A stretch of 64,000 bases of DNA. It comes from Pseudomonas citri. GTDB taxonomy: Bacteria > Pseudomonadota > Gammaproteobacteria > Pseudomonadales > Pseudomonadaceae. Positions within the stretch are counted from its first letter, which is position 1. Every line of letters begins with the position of its first letter. Both the position numbers and the translations under genes were made by a program. Positions 35,017 to 43,256 of this stretch are shown one piece after another. The DNA is taken from NCBI RefSeq assembly GCF_025336485.1, contig NZ_JAODAB010000024.1, positions 30,924-94,923 on the forward strand, written 5' to 3'. The notes under the pieces are model-generated. The model did not search any database, was not told the origin of the DNA, and saw nothing but the letters and a program-made list of their open reading frames with translations.

Positions 35017-35415
35017 CTACAACTCATCACCGAGTGCCTTGAGCCGGGTCTCGGCCAACGGATGCCCGGCCTGCGCCGCCAACCCCCACCAACGGGCCGC
35101 CTCGACCGGGTCCGGGGCCTTGCTGGCGCTGCCGGCCAGGCTGATCACCCCCATTTGATAGGCCGCCTTGCCGTCACCGGCCAACGCCGCCAGTCGCAGC
35201 AGGCGAATGCCTTCTTCCCGGGCTCCCAGCCCTCGACCACGAAAGGTCAGGATGTGCCCGTAGAAACTCTGGGCGCCTACATCACCCAGGTTCGCCATGC
35301 GGGCAAACTGGCCCTCGAGCCAGGCCCAACCACGCGGCTGTCGGACGAACCACGGCCAATGAAACAATCGGCGCGCCAGCCAATAGCCGGCCCGAGCCTT
35401 GAGACGCCAGAGCAT
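35017..35415 (-). CDS. Sel1-repeat protein
   Basis: 132 residues from the ATG at 35415. Sel1/TPR-like repeats: NLGDVGAQSFYGHILTFRGRG, EGIRLLRLAALAGDGKAAYQMG and PVEAARWWGLAAQAGHPLAETRL. Probably a protein-protein adaptor. Third gene of a compact three-gene operon with the HTH gene (35785-36126) and an unknown (35417-35788); the intergenic distance is one base. Confidence 0.85.
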   Translation of the reverse strand: MLWRLKARAGYWLARRLFHWPWFVRQPRGWAWLEGQFARMANLGDVGAQSFYGHILTFRGRGLGAREEGIRLLRLAALAGDGKAAYQMGVISLAGSASKAPDPVEAARWWGLAAQAGHPLAETRLKALGDEL

Positions 35416-35416
35416 T

Positions 35417-35788
35417 TCAGGCCTCCGCCGACTCGGGATACTCGTATTCGAACACCCGGACCACTTCCGAAGCATGCCAGGAGGCCGCCGCCACCCCGTC
35501 GGAAGGCCCGGAAAACCGCCCCAGGCGTTCGACGCACTCGAAAAAACCGGTGCGCGGCAAGCGACTGGCACCCTGGCTGATCACCAACGAACTGCGCAGT
35601 GGCTGTTCCGCCCGGGCATCCAGCGCCGCCAGGTGTTCAAGGGCCGCGGTCAGGGTCTGCATGGCCGGGCTGGGCAGTTGCAAGCGCTCCAGCAAGGCGC
35701 GGTAGGTCAATAAATGGCGCTGGCGACGCGCCTGGTCCAACTCACCCAATAATCCGTCCCAATGCTGCCGACTGATGCGTACGCTCAC
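35417..35788 (-). CDS. Unknown 123-residue protein in HTH/Sel1 operon
   Basis: Start overlaps the stop of the HTH gene by 4 bp. The N-terminal half is helical (WDGLLGELDQARRQRHLLTYRALLERLQLP) and recalls the DNA-binding or toxin-interaction helices of small regulators. The second half holds LVISQGASRLPRTGFFECVERLGR. No motif recognised. Function unknown. Confidence 0.75.
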   Translation of the reverse strand: MSVRISRQHWDGLLGELDQARRQRHLLTYRALLERLQLPSPAMQTLTAALEHLAALDARAEQPLRSSLVISQGASRLPRTGFFECVERLGRFSGPSDGVAAASWHASEVVRVFEYEYPESAEA

Positions 35789-36126
35789 GATTCATCCCTC
35801 CAACCCGGCACCGTCAACTCCCAGGCCAGACTGCGCCGAATCGCGGCATCGGGCTGACGCTCACCGCTCTCGATCAAGGCCAGATAAGACGGGCTGATAC
35901 CTACCGTGCGGGCCAACGCCTCGATGGCGATGCCCTTCCCTTCGCGCAAACTGCGTAATTGATCCAGACCGGGAAGAACCTGGTCGGGGGCCGCCGTGTG
36001 GCGGGCTGTCGCCTCGCGCGGCGGTGCTTGATCAAGGCCTGCGGCCTTCAACAACGATTGGTACTGATTCCACGGCAAAACCGCGTATTCGGGCTCTCCG
36101 TCGCGTGTAATTATTTGAATATCCAT
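35785..36126 (-). CDS. HTH (XRE-type) regulator with antitoxin-like N-terminus
   Basis: 113 residues from the ATG at 36126. Residues 1-35 (MDIQIITRDGEPEYAVLPWNQYQSLLKAAG) have the Phd/YefM-type antitoxin look of strand plus helix. A Cro/C1 HTH follows (about 55-105, LREGKGIAIEALARTVGISPSYLALIESGERQP). First gene of the operon, so probably autoregulatory. It could be an antitoxin-like regulator, but neither downstream gene is a recognised toxin. Confidence 0.8.
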   Translation of the reverse strand: MDIQIITRDGEPEYAVLPWNQYQSLLKAAGLDQAPPREATARHTAAPDQVLPGLDQLRSLREGKGIAIEALARTVGISPSYLALIESGERQPDAAIRRSLAWELTVPGWRDES

Positions 36127-36241
36127 GTCTACCCCGTAGGAAAAAAACACTTAGCGACTCAGTCTTTTTCCTTGGAAGTGTAATCCTAATAGTGGTTAAG
36201 GTCGCGGGGCGATGAAATCTTGGGGGACAATTGAGCCGGCA

Positions 36242-36697
36242 TCAGCTCTTTTTCTGCCCCTGGAGCAGCAACTGCTCCGGGGTATCGGGGAGTCTTTCGA
36301 CTTGAGCGAGTTTCTCGGGGGATTGCCGATAACGCCAGGCGCGGAAAGCTTCGAGCTCATCGTCGAGGGTTTTCATCACCCACGCCAGCACCGCGATATC
36401 GTCGATCATGCCGAACATCGGCAGCAGGTCTGGAATCGCATCCAGCGGGCTGAGGAAATACATGAGCCCGGCCACCACCGAAATCATCGACTTGGCACTG
36501 ACGGCCCGATACTCACCCCGCCAGTACGCCAGGCACAAGGCCTGCAACAAGCGCAGATCCTCCTTGAGCTTGCCCAACCGGCCCCCTTCCCGCGCGCCTT
36601 TGCTGGCGACGGCAAACAACAATGTCGGCAACCGACCGCGGGCTAGCAGACGCCCTGCCAAGGGCAGAAATCGCGCGAAATTCCACGGAGCCTTCAT
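36242..36697 (-). CDS. YkvA-family (DUF1232) membrane protein
   Basis: 151 residues from the ATG at 36697, with GGGAG seven bases upstream. The DUF1232 core is ISVVAGLMYFLSPLDAIPDLLPMFGMIDDIAVLAWVMKTL (about 80-119), with the characteristic SPLDAIPD turn. Function of the family is unknown. A perfect DnaA-box dyad lies just upstream (36716-36740). Confidence 0.85.
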   Translation of the reverse strand: MKAPWNFARFLPLAGRLLARGRLPTLLFAVASKGAREGGRLGKLKEDLRLLQALCLAYWRGEYRAVSAKSMISVVAGLMYFLSPLDAIPDLLPMFGMIDDIAVLAWVMKTLDDELEAFRAWRYRQSPEKLAQVERLPDTPEQLLLQGQKKS

Positions 36698-36715
36698 TTT
36701 TTCTCCCACTGAAAT

Positions 36716-36740
36716 GTTATCCACACAAATTGTGGATAAC
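36716..36740. promoter_or_regulatory. Head-to-head DnaA-box dyad
   Basis: GTTATCCACA (36716-36725) and TGTGGATAAC (36731-36740) are perfect inverted copies, each containing the strict DnaA box TTATCCACA. It opens the repeated element described at 36716-36850. Confidence 0.7.
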
Positions 36741-36850
36741 CTTGTGAACAGAGCTGCATTTCACCGCTGAAGCCCCCGTTTCACAAGGGCCCGGCTTAGA
36801 TCGGGCGTTTTTTACTCACATAAAAAAACCCAATATTTCATTGACTTGAC
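36716..36850 (+). repeat. Conserved DnaA-box/hairpin/AT-tract element, copy A
   Basis: Order: TGTGGATAAC, GTGAACA, GAAGCCCC hairpin arm with GGGCCCGGCTT, TTTTTTACTCACATAAAAAAA, then TTTCATTGACTT (36836-36847). Copy B at 54335-54465 has the same order and nearly the same spacing (108 against 109 bp from TGTGGATAAC to CATTGACTT). The TTGACT could be a -35 box; no good -10 follows. Confidence 0.6.
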
Positions 36851-36874
36851 TGGCTGACTGCGCCTAGCACAGCG

Positions 36875-36912
36875 CCCGTACTGCCTATGACTGTTGGGGA
36901 CGCCGGGCGTTC
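36875..36912 (+). ncRNA. Possible small RNA or terminator hairpin downstream of copy A
   Basis: CGCCCG and CGGGCG frame GTACTGCCTATGACTGTTGG..., followed by TTCGCTTTTATGG, which reads as an intrinsic terminator. The TTGACT at 36841 could be its -35. No known family recognised. Confidence 0.25.
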
Positions 36913-36944
36913 GCTTTTATGGCATCGAGCAAGGCCCGAATGCA

Positions 36945-36972
36945 ACAACGCCCCGCATGAGCGAGGCGTTGT
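36945..36972. terminator. Hairpin after the FKBP gene
   Basis: CAACGCC and GGCGTTG arms with an internal CGC/GCG stem. It lies about 20 bp after the FKBP stop on the minus strand and is followed there by TTGTTGCATT, only a weak U-run. Confidence 0.45.
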
Positions 36973-36989
36973 CGTGACAGCAGACGCGA

Positions 36990-37703
36990 TTACTTCGCGG
37001 CGTCTTCTTTTGCCGGATCCTTGATCGCCAGCAGCTCCAGGTCAAACACCAGGACCGAGTTCGCCGGGATCGCCGGGCTCGGGCTCTGGGCGCCGTAGGC
37101 CAGGTCGCTCGGGATGTACAGCTTGTACTTCTCGCCGACGTGCATCAGTTGCAGGCCTTCGACCCAACCCGGGATCACGCCGCTGACTGGCAGGTCGATC
37201 GGGCTACCGCGTTCAACGGAGCTGTCGAATACAGTGCCGTTGGTCAGCTTGCCGGTGTAGTGCACGGTGACCACGTCGGTCGGCTTAGGCTGTGGACCGT
37301 CGGCCTTCTTCACCACTTCGTACTGCAAGCCCGAAGCGGTGGTGACCACGCCGGCTTTCTTGCCGTTTTCCTCGAGGAATTTCTTGCCGGCTGCCGCCGA
37401 CTCTTCGCTCATCTTGGCCATGCGCTCTTCGGCACGCTTTTGCAGCGCGGCAAAGGCCTCGACCAGTTCTTCGTCTTTCAGCTTCTGTTCTTTCTTGCCG
37501 ACGGCATCTTCGATGCCCTGGGCAACCGCTTTGGAGTCCAGGTCATCCATACCTTCCTGAGCCAGGCTCTTGCCCATGTTCAGGCCAATACCGTAGGAAG
37601 CTTTCTGCGCCGGGGTTTTCAGCTCTACGCTGGTCTGCGAATCGCAACCTGCGAGTACCAGGCCAACCAGGGCCACCGCCGCCGCCAACCGATGCTGTTT
37701 CAT
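36990..37703 (-). CDS. FKBP-type peptidyl-prolyl isomerase lipoprotein (Mip-like)
   Basis: 237 residues. Lipoprotein signal peptide with lipobox LAGC (Cys20). The N-terminal dimerisation region of the FkpA/Mip type is rich in helices (about 25-110, EQKLKDEELVEAFAALQKRAEERMAKM). C-terminal FKBP domain (115-225): TASGLQYEVVKKADG, VTVHYTGKLTNGTVFDSS, GVIPGWVEGLQLM, YKLYIPSDLAYG. A periplasmic folding factor that assists outer-membrane or secreted proteins. Confidence 0.93.
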   Translation of the reverse strand: MKQHRLAAAVALVGLVLAGCDSQTSVELKTPAQKASYGIGLNMGKSLAQEGMDDLDSKAVAQGIEDAVGKKEQKLKDEELVEAFAALQKRAEERMAKMSEESAAAGKKFLEENGKKAGVVTTASGLQYEVVKKADGPQPKPTDVVTVHYTGKLTNGTVFDSSVERGSPIDLPVSGVIPGWVEGLQLMHVGEKYKLYIPSDLAYGAQSPSPAIPANSVLVFDLELLAIKDPAKEDAAK

Positions 37704-37972
37704 GCTATTTCCTTGTTCATGCGCCTAAAGGGCAATCGAGTAAAGCCGCGAGCTTATCAGGCGGCCACGACCAATGGCTACCGGCATGTGAGCCACAAAC
37801 CGAGGATAAGTTCAGGTGCACAAACGCTTTTTAATTCTTGGGCAGATGAAGCATCTGTCATCTATTACGTACAGGGACAAATTGCCGCCCCCTTGAGCCC
37901 AGGCGTAATGGCCACTTGCCGGCCACGCGATGCTGAGGCATAAGGGCTTATTCAAAAAACAAGGACGTTACC

Positions 37973-39778
37973 GTGCGCCTTCTCTCTCGCATCCTCTTGC
38001 TGCTTATCGTGCTACTGCTCATCGCCGTGGCCGTTGTGCTTTATTACATCGCCAATCCGCGCTTGCCGTTCTATACCCCGGTCGAACAGGTGCATTACCT
38101 GGACCAATGGAGCGCCGCCGAGCGCCAGACGTATTACTTCACGCCCCAAGGCACCCAGGTCAAAGGTTTGCGCTACGACTGGTTCACCGCCCTGGAGCTG
38201 CCCTTCTCGCAACAGCGCTTCGCCTCGCCGGAATACCTGGCGCGTTTCGGTTTCCTGGTCGACCCGGCGCAAAAAGCGACGCCGGACAACCCCGGCAACC
38301 TGCCGGTAGGTTTCGCACGGCACCAGAACCCGGGCAGCAGCGACGAATTCCTAGATATCACCTGCGCGGCCTGTCACACCGGTGAACTGCGCTTCAAGGG
38401 CCAAGCGATACGAATCGACGGTGGCTCGGCCCAACACGTCTTGCCTTCGAGTGTTCCTACATTGCGTGGTGGTAGTTTCGGACAGGCATTGGTCGCCAGT
38501 CTGGCATCTACCTACTACAACCCCTGGAAATTCGAACGCTTCGCCCGCCAGGTGCTGGGCAAGGACTACGACGCCCGCCACGATGAACTGCGCGAGGCGT
38601 TCAAGACATCCCTCGATACATTCCTGCGGGTGGCCTGGAACGATACCCACCGCGGTCTCTACCCCACCGAAGAAGGCCCGGGACGCACCGACGCCTTTGG
38701 CCGCATTGCCAATGCCAGCTTCGGCGACGCCATTTCGCCGAAAAACTACCGCGTGGCGAACGCGCCGGTGGATTACCCACAGTTGTGGGAAATATGGACA
38801 TTCGATTGGGTACAGTGGAACGGTTCAGCCCAGCAACCCATGGCCCGCAATGTCGGTGAAGCCTTGGGCGTCGGCGCCACGCTGAATTTCTTCGACGCCC
38901 AGGGCAAACCGCTACAGGGCGACGCGCGTTATCCCTCCAGTGTACGGGTGCGGGACCTGAACAAAATCGAGGAAACCCTGCAACTGCTCAAGCCTCCGGT
39001 GTGGCCGGAAGGGTTGCTGGGCGCGATCGACAAACCTCTGGCCGCCAAGGGTCGTGCCCTGTTCGCCGAGAACTGCGCCGGTTGCCACGTCCCCAAAGTG
39101 GTTCAAGGGCCTGACAGGCCGGTCCAGCAACTGCACATGCTGCCGGTGAACGTCATCGGCACCGACCCGGGCACCGCCAACAATATTGCCGACCACCGTT
39201 TCGACCTGACCAGCCTGCAGTGGGATCCGGCCGAACTGGCGAAACTGGAAGTGCAACTGCACCCGACCCCGACGCAGCCGCTGGACCTGAGCCAGCTCTC
39301 GGTCGCCAAAGGCCTGGCCTACGTCACGGCCTTCGTCGAAAACCGCGCCTACCGCGACGCTGGGGTTACCCCGGCCGAGCGCCCGGCCCTGGACGGTTTC
39401 GGCCTGCCCATCGGCGTGCGCGAACTGCGTGCCTACAAGGCCCGGCCGCTGGCGGGCGTGTGGGCCACGCCACCGTTCCTGCACAACGGCTCGGTGCCGA
39501 CAATCTATCAACTGCTGTCCCCGCAGGATGAGCGCGCGACCAGCTTCTATAAAGGCAATTTCGAATACGATCCCAAGCACCTGGGCTATCGCACCGAAGC
39601 CTTCACCAACGGTTTTGTCTTCGACACCCGGATCACCGGCAACCATAACAGCGGCCATGAATTCCGCTCCGGTGACCGGGGCAATGGGGTGATCGGTCGC
39701 CTGCTGCAACCAGAAGAACGCTGGGCCTTGCTGGAGTACCTGAAAGTGCTGGGCAGCCCGTTGGAGTCGCAACTGTAA
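37973..39778 (+). CDS. Di-haem cytochrome c / RoxA-like peroxidase-family protein
   Basis: 601 residues. GTG start at 37973 with AAGGAC upstream. N-terminal membrane anchor (LLLLIVLLLIAVAVVLYYIA). Two c-type haem sites: CAACH (131-135) and CAGCH (368-372), the spacing of the large di-haem family that includes rubber oxygenase RoxA and related peroxidases. The C-terminal part holds GVWATPPFLHNGSVPTIYQLL. Periplasmic electron transfer or peroxide/oxygen chemistry. It precedes a catalase-fold protein on the same strand, a pairing that suggests joint oxidant handling. Confidence 0.85.
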   Translation: MRLLSRILLLLIVLLLIAVAVVLYYIANPRLPFYTPVEQVHYLDQWSAAERQTYYFTPQGTQVKGLRYDWFTALELPFSQQRFASPEYLARFGFLVDPAQKATPDNPGNLPVGFARHQNPGSSDEFLDITCAACHTGELRFKGQAIRIDGGSAQHVLPSSVPTLRGGSFGQALVASLASTYYNPWKFERFARQVLGKDYDARHDELREAFKTSLDTFLRVAWNDTHRGLYPTEEGPGRTDAFGRIANASFGDAISPKNYRVANAPVDYPQLWEIWTFDWVQWNGSAQQPMARNVGEALGVGATLNFFDAQGKPLQGDARYPSSVRVRDLNKIEETLQLLKPPVWPEGLLGAIDKPLAAKGRALFAENCAGCHVPKVVQGPDRPVQQLHMLPVNVIGTDPGTANNIADHRFDLTSLQWDPAELAKLEVQLHPTPTQPLDLSQLSVAKGLAYVTAFVENRAYRDAGVTPAERPALDGFGLPIGVRELRAYKARPLAGVWATPPFLHNGSVPTIYQLLSPQDERATSFYKGNFEYDPKHLGYRTEAFTNGFVFDTRITGNHNSGHEFRSGDRGNGVIGRLLQPEERWALLEYLKVLGSPLESQL

Positions 39779-39809
39779 TGACGAATTTTCCAGGCAAAAG
39801 GGTGTACCC

Positions 39810-40946
39810 ATGCTGATCACGCTCTGGCTGCGCCTCGGCGCCTTTTTGGGCAAGACGCTTCTCTGGTTGCTCGGCATCGGCCTGCTCGGCTGGGCCCTGG
39901 CGACGGCGTGGTTCGCCTGGCAACAGCGCGGGCCGGTTTCGGACAAGGAACAGCTAGCGCCCGGCGAAGCCGCGATGACCCAGGACATCATCCAGACCGC
40001 GATCCGCATCGTCGACCAACACCGCGAAGGCACGCGCTATCTGCGCGACGCCCATGCCAAGGCGCACGGTTGCGTCATGGCCGAAGTCCAGGTGCTGAAC
40101 GATTTACCAACAGCGTTACGCCAGGGCGTGTTCGCCGAGCCGGGAAAGGTCTGGCAGGCCACGATGCGCCTGTCCAACGGCAATGCTTATCCGCAGTTCG
40201 ACAGCTTGCGCGATGCCCGGGGGATGGCGCTCAAACTGCTGAACGTGCCCGGCCAGCAACTGCTGGCTGATCGTCAATCACAAGGCGAACAGGATTTCGT
40301 GATGTTCAATCATCCGAATTTCTTCGTCAGTGATGTCGCCGAATATCGTCAGAACGTGGCCGCACAGGCCGATGGAAAAAAGGTGATGGCGTTCTTTCCA
40401 AGCCTGGACCCACGCAGTTGGCAGATCCGTCACTTGTTCGTGGCCCTGGCGACGCTCTCACCGCCGCCGGCCAGCCCGACCCAGACCACGTATTTTTCGG
40501 TATCGCCCTACAAGTTCGGCGAAGCCAACGCCAAGTTTCGTGTCGCGCCGGACCCGGACAGTTGCCCGCCCTACACCCTGCCCGCGCAAAACCAGGACCT
40601 GCCGAACTTCCTGCGCAGCGCCCTGAACCAGCAGTTATCCACAGACCGCGTGCCGGCATGTTTTGTCTTGCAGGTCCAGCGTCAGGATCCGGCCAAGTAC
40701 ATGCCGATCGAAGACACCAGCATCGAATGGCAGGAAAGTGACGCGCCGTTCGAGACCGTGGCACGAATCAAGGTGCCGGCCCAGGACTTCGACACTCCCA
40801 AGCTGAACCTGGCCTGTGACAACCAGTCGTTCAACCCATGGTTCGGCATCGAGGCGCATCGCCCTATTGGTGGTATCAATCGCTTGCGTAAGGCGGTGTA
40901 CGAGGCGGTGAGTGATTACCGCCACAGCCGTAACGCCGAGCAGTAG
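39810..40946 (+). CDS. Membrane-anchored catalase-family protein
   Basis: 378 residues. N-terminal hydrophobic anchor (KTLLWLLGIGLLGWALATAWF). The catalase fold shows in AEPGKVWQATMRLSNGNAYPQFDS, DARGMALKLLNVPG, QDFVMFNHPNFFVSD and the C-terminal FNPWFGIEAHRPIGGINRLRKAVY. It is the short, SrpA-like branch often found beside cytochromes; whether it decomposes H2O2 or acts as a haem peroxidase or lipid-oxidising enzyme is unknown. It follows the di-haem cytochrome after 31 bp. Confidence 0.8.
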   Translation: MLITLWLRLGAFLGKTLLWLLGIGLLGWALATAWFAWQQRGPVSDKEQLAPGEAAMTQDIIQTAIRIVDQHREGTRYLRDAHAKAHGCVMAEVQVLNDLPTALRQGVFAEPGKVWQATMRLSNGNAYPQFDSLRDARGMALKLLNVPGQQLLADRQSQGEQDFVMFNHPNFFVSDVAEYRQNVAAQADGKKVMAFFPSLDPRSWQIRHLFVALATLSPPPASPTQTTYFSVSPYKFGEANAKFRVAPDPDSCPPYTLPAQNQDLPNFLRSALNQQLSTDRVPACFVLQVQRQDPAKYMPIEDTSIEWQESDAPFETVARIKVPAQDFDTPKLNLACDNQSFNPWFGIEAHRPIGGINRLRKAVYEAVSDYRHSRNAEQ

Positions 40947-40969
40947 AGGGCACGCCAATGCCAGACAGC

Positions 40970-40998
40970 AAAAAGCCCGCTCAATGAGCGGGCTTTTT
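40970..40998. terminator. Bidirectional terminator after catalase-family gene
   Basis: AAAAAGCCCGCT (40970-40981) and AGCGGGCTTTTT (40987-40998) form a perfect 12-bp stem with T-runs in both directions. It serves the catalase-family gene (plus) and the tRNA array (minus). Confidence 0.92.
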
Positions 40999-41036
40999 GC
41001 AGGTACCTGGCGTTCAGTATTCCAGGTGACCGAATA

Positions 41037-41113
41037 TGGCGCAGCGGACGGGACTCGAACCCGCGACCCCCGGCGTGACAGGCCGGTATTCTAACCGACT
41101 GAACTACCGCTGC
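41037..41113 (-). tRNA. tRNA-Asp (GTC), copy 1
   Basis: 77 nt with encoded CCA. Acceptor GCAGCGG/CCGCTGC, D-loop TTCAGTCGGTTAGAA, anticodon stem-loop CCGGCCTGTCACGCCGG (GTC), T-loop GGTTCGAGTCC, discriminator G, as in bacterial tRNA-Asp. Confidence 0.97.
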
Positions 41114-41130
41114 GCGAAACATTGAAAGCT

Positions 41131-41206
41131 TGGTGGGTGATGACGGGATCGAACCGCCGACATTCTGCTTGTAAGGCAGACGCTCTCCCGGCTGAGCTAA
41201 TCACCC
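41131..41206 (-). tRNA. tRNA-Val (TAC), copy 1
   Basis: 76 nt with encoded CCA. Acceptor GGGTGAT/ATCACCC, anticodon loop CTTACAA (TAC), T-loop GGTTCGATCCC. It is transcribed before tRNA-Asp copy 1 on the same strand. Confidence 0.97.
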
Positions 41207-41320
41207 TGCACTTTCGATGCGGGGCGCATTCTCGCACAGTTTTTCGTAACGTGCTGATTTAATTCATAAATTCAGCAAAAAAACTGGAGTGACGCCCATC
41301 GCATTAACCGTAGACAGCAA

Positions 41321-41343
41321 AAAGCCCGCATTTAGCGGGCTTT
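41321..41343. terminator. Terminator between the two tRNA pairs
   Basis: AAAGCCCGC (41321-41329), loop ATTTA, GCGGGCTTT (41335-41343). On the minus strand the stem is followed by TTTTTGC. It is the duplicated form of the terminator at 40970. Confidence 0.85.
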
Positions 41344-41383
41344 CTGTGGGTACCTGGCGTTCAGTGTTCCAGATAACCGAATA

Positions 41384-41460
41384 TGGCGCAGCGGACGGGA
41401 CTCGAACCCGCGACCCCCGGCGTGACAGGCCGGTATTCTAACCGACTGAACTACCGCTGC
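41384..41460 (-). tRNA. tRNA-Asp (GTC), copy 2
   Basis: Identical to copy 1 across all 77 nt as far as I can read it; anticodon GTC, CCA encoded. Confidence 0.97.
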
Positions 41461-41480
41461 GCGTAACACTTGAAGCGAAA

Positions 41481-41556
41481 TGGTGGGTGATGACGGGATC
41501 GAACCGCCGACATTCTGCTTGTAAGGCAGACGCTCTCCCGGCTGAGCTAATCACCC
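41481..41556 (-). tRNA. tRNA-Val (TAC), copy 2
   Basis: Identical to copy 1; first gene of the tRNA array. The array promoter should lie in 41557-41716, which it shares with divergent rdgC. Confidence 0.97.
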
Positions 41557-41716
41557 TTCGCTTTCGGTGTGGCGCGCATTCTACGGAGCGTCCTCAACCC
41601 TGGCAAGCACTTTTTAAATTAATTTTCTCAGGCCTTCCAAAGGCTTAGCGAAGGGTTGGCCTGCGGCGCCGCGAAGAGAATAATGCCCCCCTTTGTATAA
41701 AGGAGAGATTCGCCCC

Positions 41717-42637
41717 ATGTGGTTCAAAAACCTGCTTATCTATCGCCTGACCCAAGATCTGCCTTTTGATGCCGAGGCGTTGGAAACTGCACTGGCCAGC
41801 AAACTGGCGCGTCCCTGTGCAAGCCAGGAGTTGACCACTTACGGTTTCGTCGCCCCCTTCGGCAAGGGCGAAGATGCACCGCTGGTGCACGTCAGCCAGG
41901 ATTTCCTGCTGATCGCCGCGCGCAAGGAAGAACGCATCCTGCCGGGCAGCGTCGTGCGCGATGCCCTGAAGGAAAAAGTCGAAGAGATCGAAGCCGAGCA
42001 GATGCGCAAGGTCTACAAGAAGGAACGCGACCAGCTCAAGGATGAAATCATCCAGGCGTTCCTGCCGCGCGCCTTCATTCGTCGTTCGTCCACGTTCGCC
42101 GCCATCGCGCCGAAGCAAGGCCTGATCCTGGTGAACTCCGCCAGCCCGAAACGCGCCGAAGACCTGCTGTCTACCCTGCGTGAAGTCATCGGCTCACTGC
42201 CGGTGCGGCCGTTGACCGTGAAGACCGCCCCGACTGCGATCATGACCGACTGGGTCAAGACCCAGAAAGCCGCGGACGACTTCTTCGTGCTGGACGAATG
42301 CGAGCTGCGCGATACCCACGAAGACGGCGGCATCGTGCGTTGCAAGCGCCAGGACCTGACCAGCGACGAAATCCAGCTGCACCTGAACACCGGCAAGGTC
42401 GTGACTCAATTGTCGCTGGCCTGGCAGGACAAGCTGTCTTTCGTGCTCGATGACAAGATGGTGGTCAAGCGCCTGAAGTTCGAGGACCTGTTGCAAGACC
42501 AGGCGGAACAGGACGGCGGCGACGAAGCTCTCGGCCAATTGGATGCGAGCTTCACGCTGATGATGTTGACCTTCGGCGAGTTCCTGCCGGCACTGGTCGA
42601 GGCGCTGGGCGGGGAAGAGATTCCGCTGGGGATCTGA
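41717..42637 (+). CDS. rdgC: Recombination-associated protein RdgC
   Basis: 306 residues from MWFKNLLIYRL; AAAGGAGAG lies upstream. RdgC forms a ring around DNA and limits RecA activity. The family block FKNLLIYRLTQDLPF at the N-terminus and the conserved central LILVNSASPKRAEDLLSTLRE are present; full length. Single-gene unit beside the tRNA array. Confidence 0.95.
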   Translation: MWFKNLLIYRLTQDLPFDAEALETALASKLARPCASQELTTYGFVAPFGKGEDAPLVHVSQDFLLIAARKEERILPGSVVRDALKEKVEEIEAEQMRKVYKKERDQLKDEIIQAFLPRAFIRRSSTFAAIAPKQGLILVNSASPKRAEDLLSTLREVIGSLPVRPLTVKTAPTAIMTDWVKTQKAADDFFVLDECELRDTHEDGGIVRCKRQDLTSDEIQLHLNTGKVVTQLSLAWQDKLSFVLDDKMVVKRLKFEDLLQDQAEQDGGDEALGQLDASFTLMMLTFGEFLPALVEALGGEEIPLGI

Positions 42638-42655
42638 CCGCCAACGAGCTCCCCC

Positions 42656-42742
42656 TGTGTGCGAGCCTGCTCGCAATAGCGGTGTGACAGCCACAACAAT
42701 GTTGACTGACACTCTGCCATCGCGAGCAAGCTCACTCCCACA
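42656..42742. repeat. Diverged REP pair after rdgC
   Basis: TGTGTGCGAGCCTGCTCGCAAT (42656-42677) and inverted ATCGCGAGCAAGCTCACTCC... (42719-42742). The arms differ more than in the other pairs. Confidence 0.75.
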
Positions 42743-42810
42743 TTGGTTTTGTAGCGCTACTTTTACGGCGACCTTGATCCTGGGCGCATTGCTGGGCACT
42801 CTATCGCCAA

Positions 42811-42880
42811 GCGCGGGGACGACCCCGCCACTCGATCGAAGTCGAGTTCAACCCGGGGACGACCCCATCCATCGATGGAG
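42811..42880 (+). promoter_or_regulatory. Guanidine-II riboswitch (mini-ykkC)
   Basis: Two hairpins carry the diagnostic ACGA tetraloop: GCGGGG-ACGA-CCCCGC (42813-42828) and GGGG-ACGA-CCCC (42855-42866). A linker stem CTCGA...TCGAG (42831-42846) lies between them, and the second hairpin sits just before the GGAGG ribosome binding site of the SMR gene (42877-42881). The ACGR loops bind guanidinium in this riboswitch class, which usually exposes the ribosome binding site. Confidence 0.92.
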
Positions 42881-42887
42881 GTACGTG

Positions 42888-43202
42888 ATGTCCTGGATCA
42901 TTCTGTTTTTTGCCGGCCTGGCCGAAGTCGGTTGGGCGGTTGGCCTGAAGTACACCGACGGCTTCAGCCGCCCTCTTCCCACCGCATTGACGATTGCCGC
43001 CATGGCGATCAGCCTCGGCCTGCTCGGCCTTGCCATGAAGGAATTACCACTGGGCACGGCCTATGCGATCTGGACCGGGGTCGGTGCCGTGGGCACGGTG
43101 ATCGCCGGGATCATCCTGTTTGGCGAGTCCATGGCACTGGTTCGCCTGGCGAGTGTGGCGTTGATCGTCACCGGACTGATCGGACTCAAGGTCAGCGCTT
43201 AA
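42888..43202 (+). CDS. gdx: Guanidinium exporter, SMR family (SugE/Gdx)
   Basis: 104 residues, four transmembrane helices. MSWIILFFAGLAEVGWAVGLKYTDGF has the conserved Glu13 that couples protons to substrate; the rest (LGTAYAIWTGVGAVGTVIAGIILFGE) is the SugE/Gdx subtype rather than the drug-exporting EmrE/QacE subtype. Its guanidine-II riboswitch makes guanidinium the likely physiological substrate. Older annotations call this family SugE (chaperone suppressor). Confidence 0.93.
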   Translation: MSWIILFFAGLAEVGWAVGLKYTDGFSRPLPTALTIAAMAISLGLLGLAMKELPLGTAYAIWTGVGAVGTVIAGIILFGESMALVRLASVALIVTGLIGLKVSA

Positions 43203-43256
43203 TGACTCCCCCATCAGAACAACATCTCCAAGAACAATACCTGTAAGAGCAAGACC

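Larger units (their letters stand above)
40968..41580. repeat. Tandem duplication of terminator plus tRNA-Asp plus tRNA-Val
   Basis: The segment from the terminator through tRNA-Asp and tRNA-Val (about 40968-41225) recurs about 347-350 bp further on (41315-41572), including the AGGTACCTGGCGTTCAGT and CGAATATGGC spacer sequences, with small changes. The tRNA genes themselves are identical between copies. Confidence 0.92.

Noticed and set aside
40968..41580. tRNA duplication as an integration (att) site of a mobile island
   Set aside because: No integrase or phage gene in the window; the duplicated unit is only the tRNA pair with its terminator.
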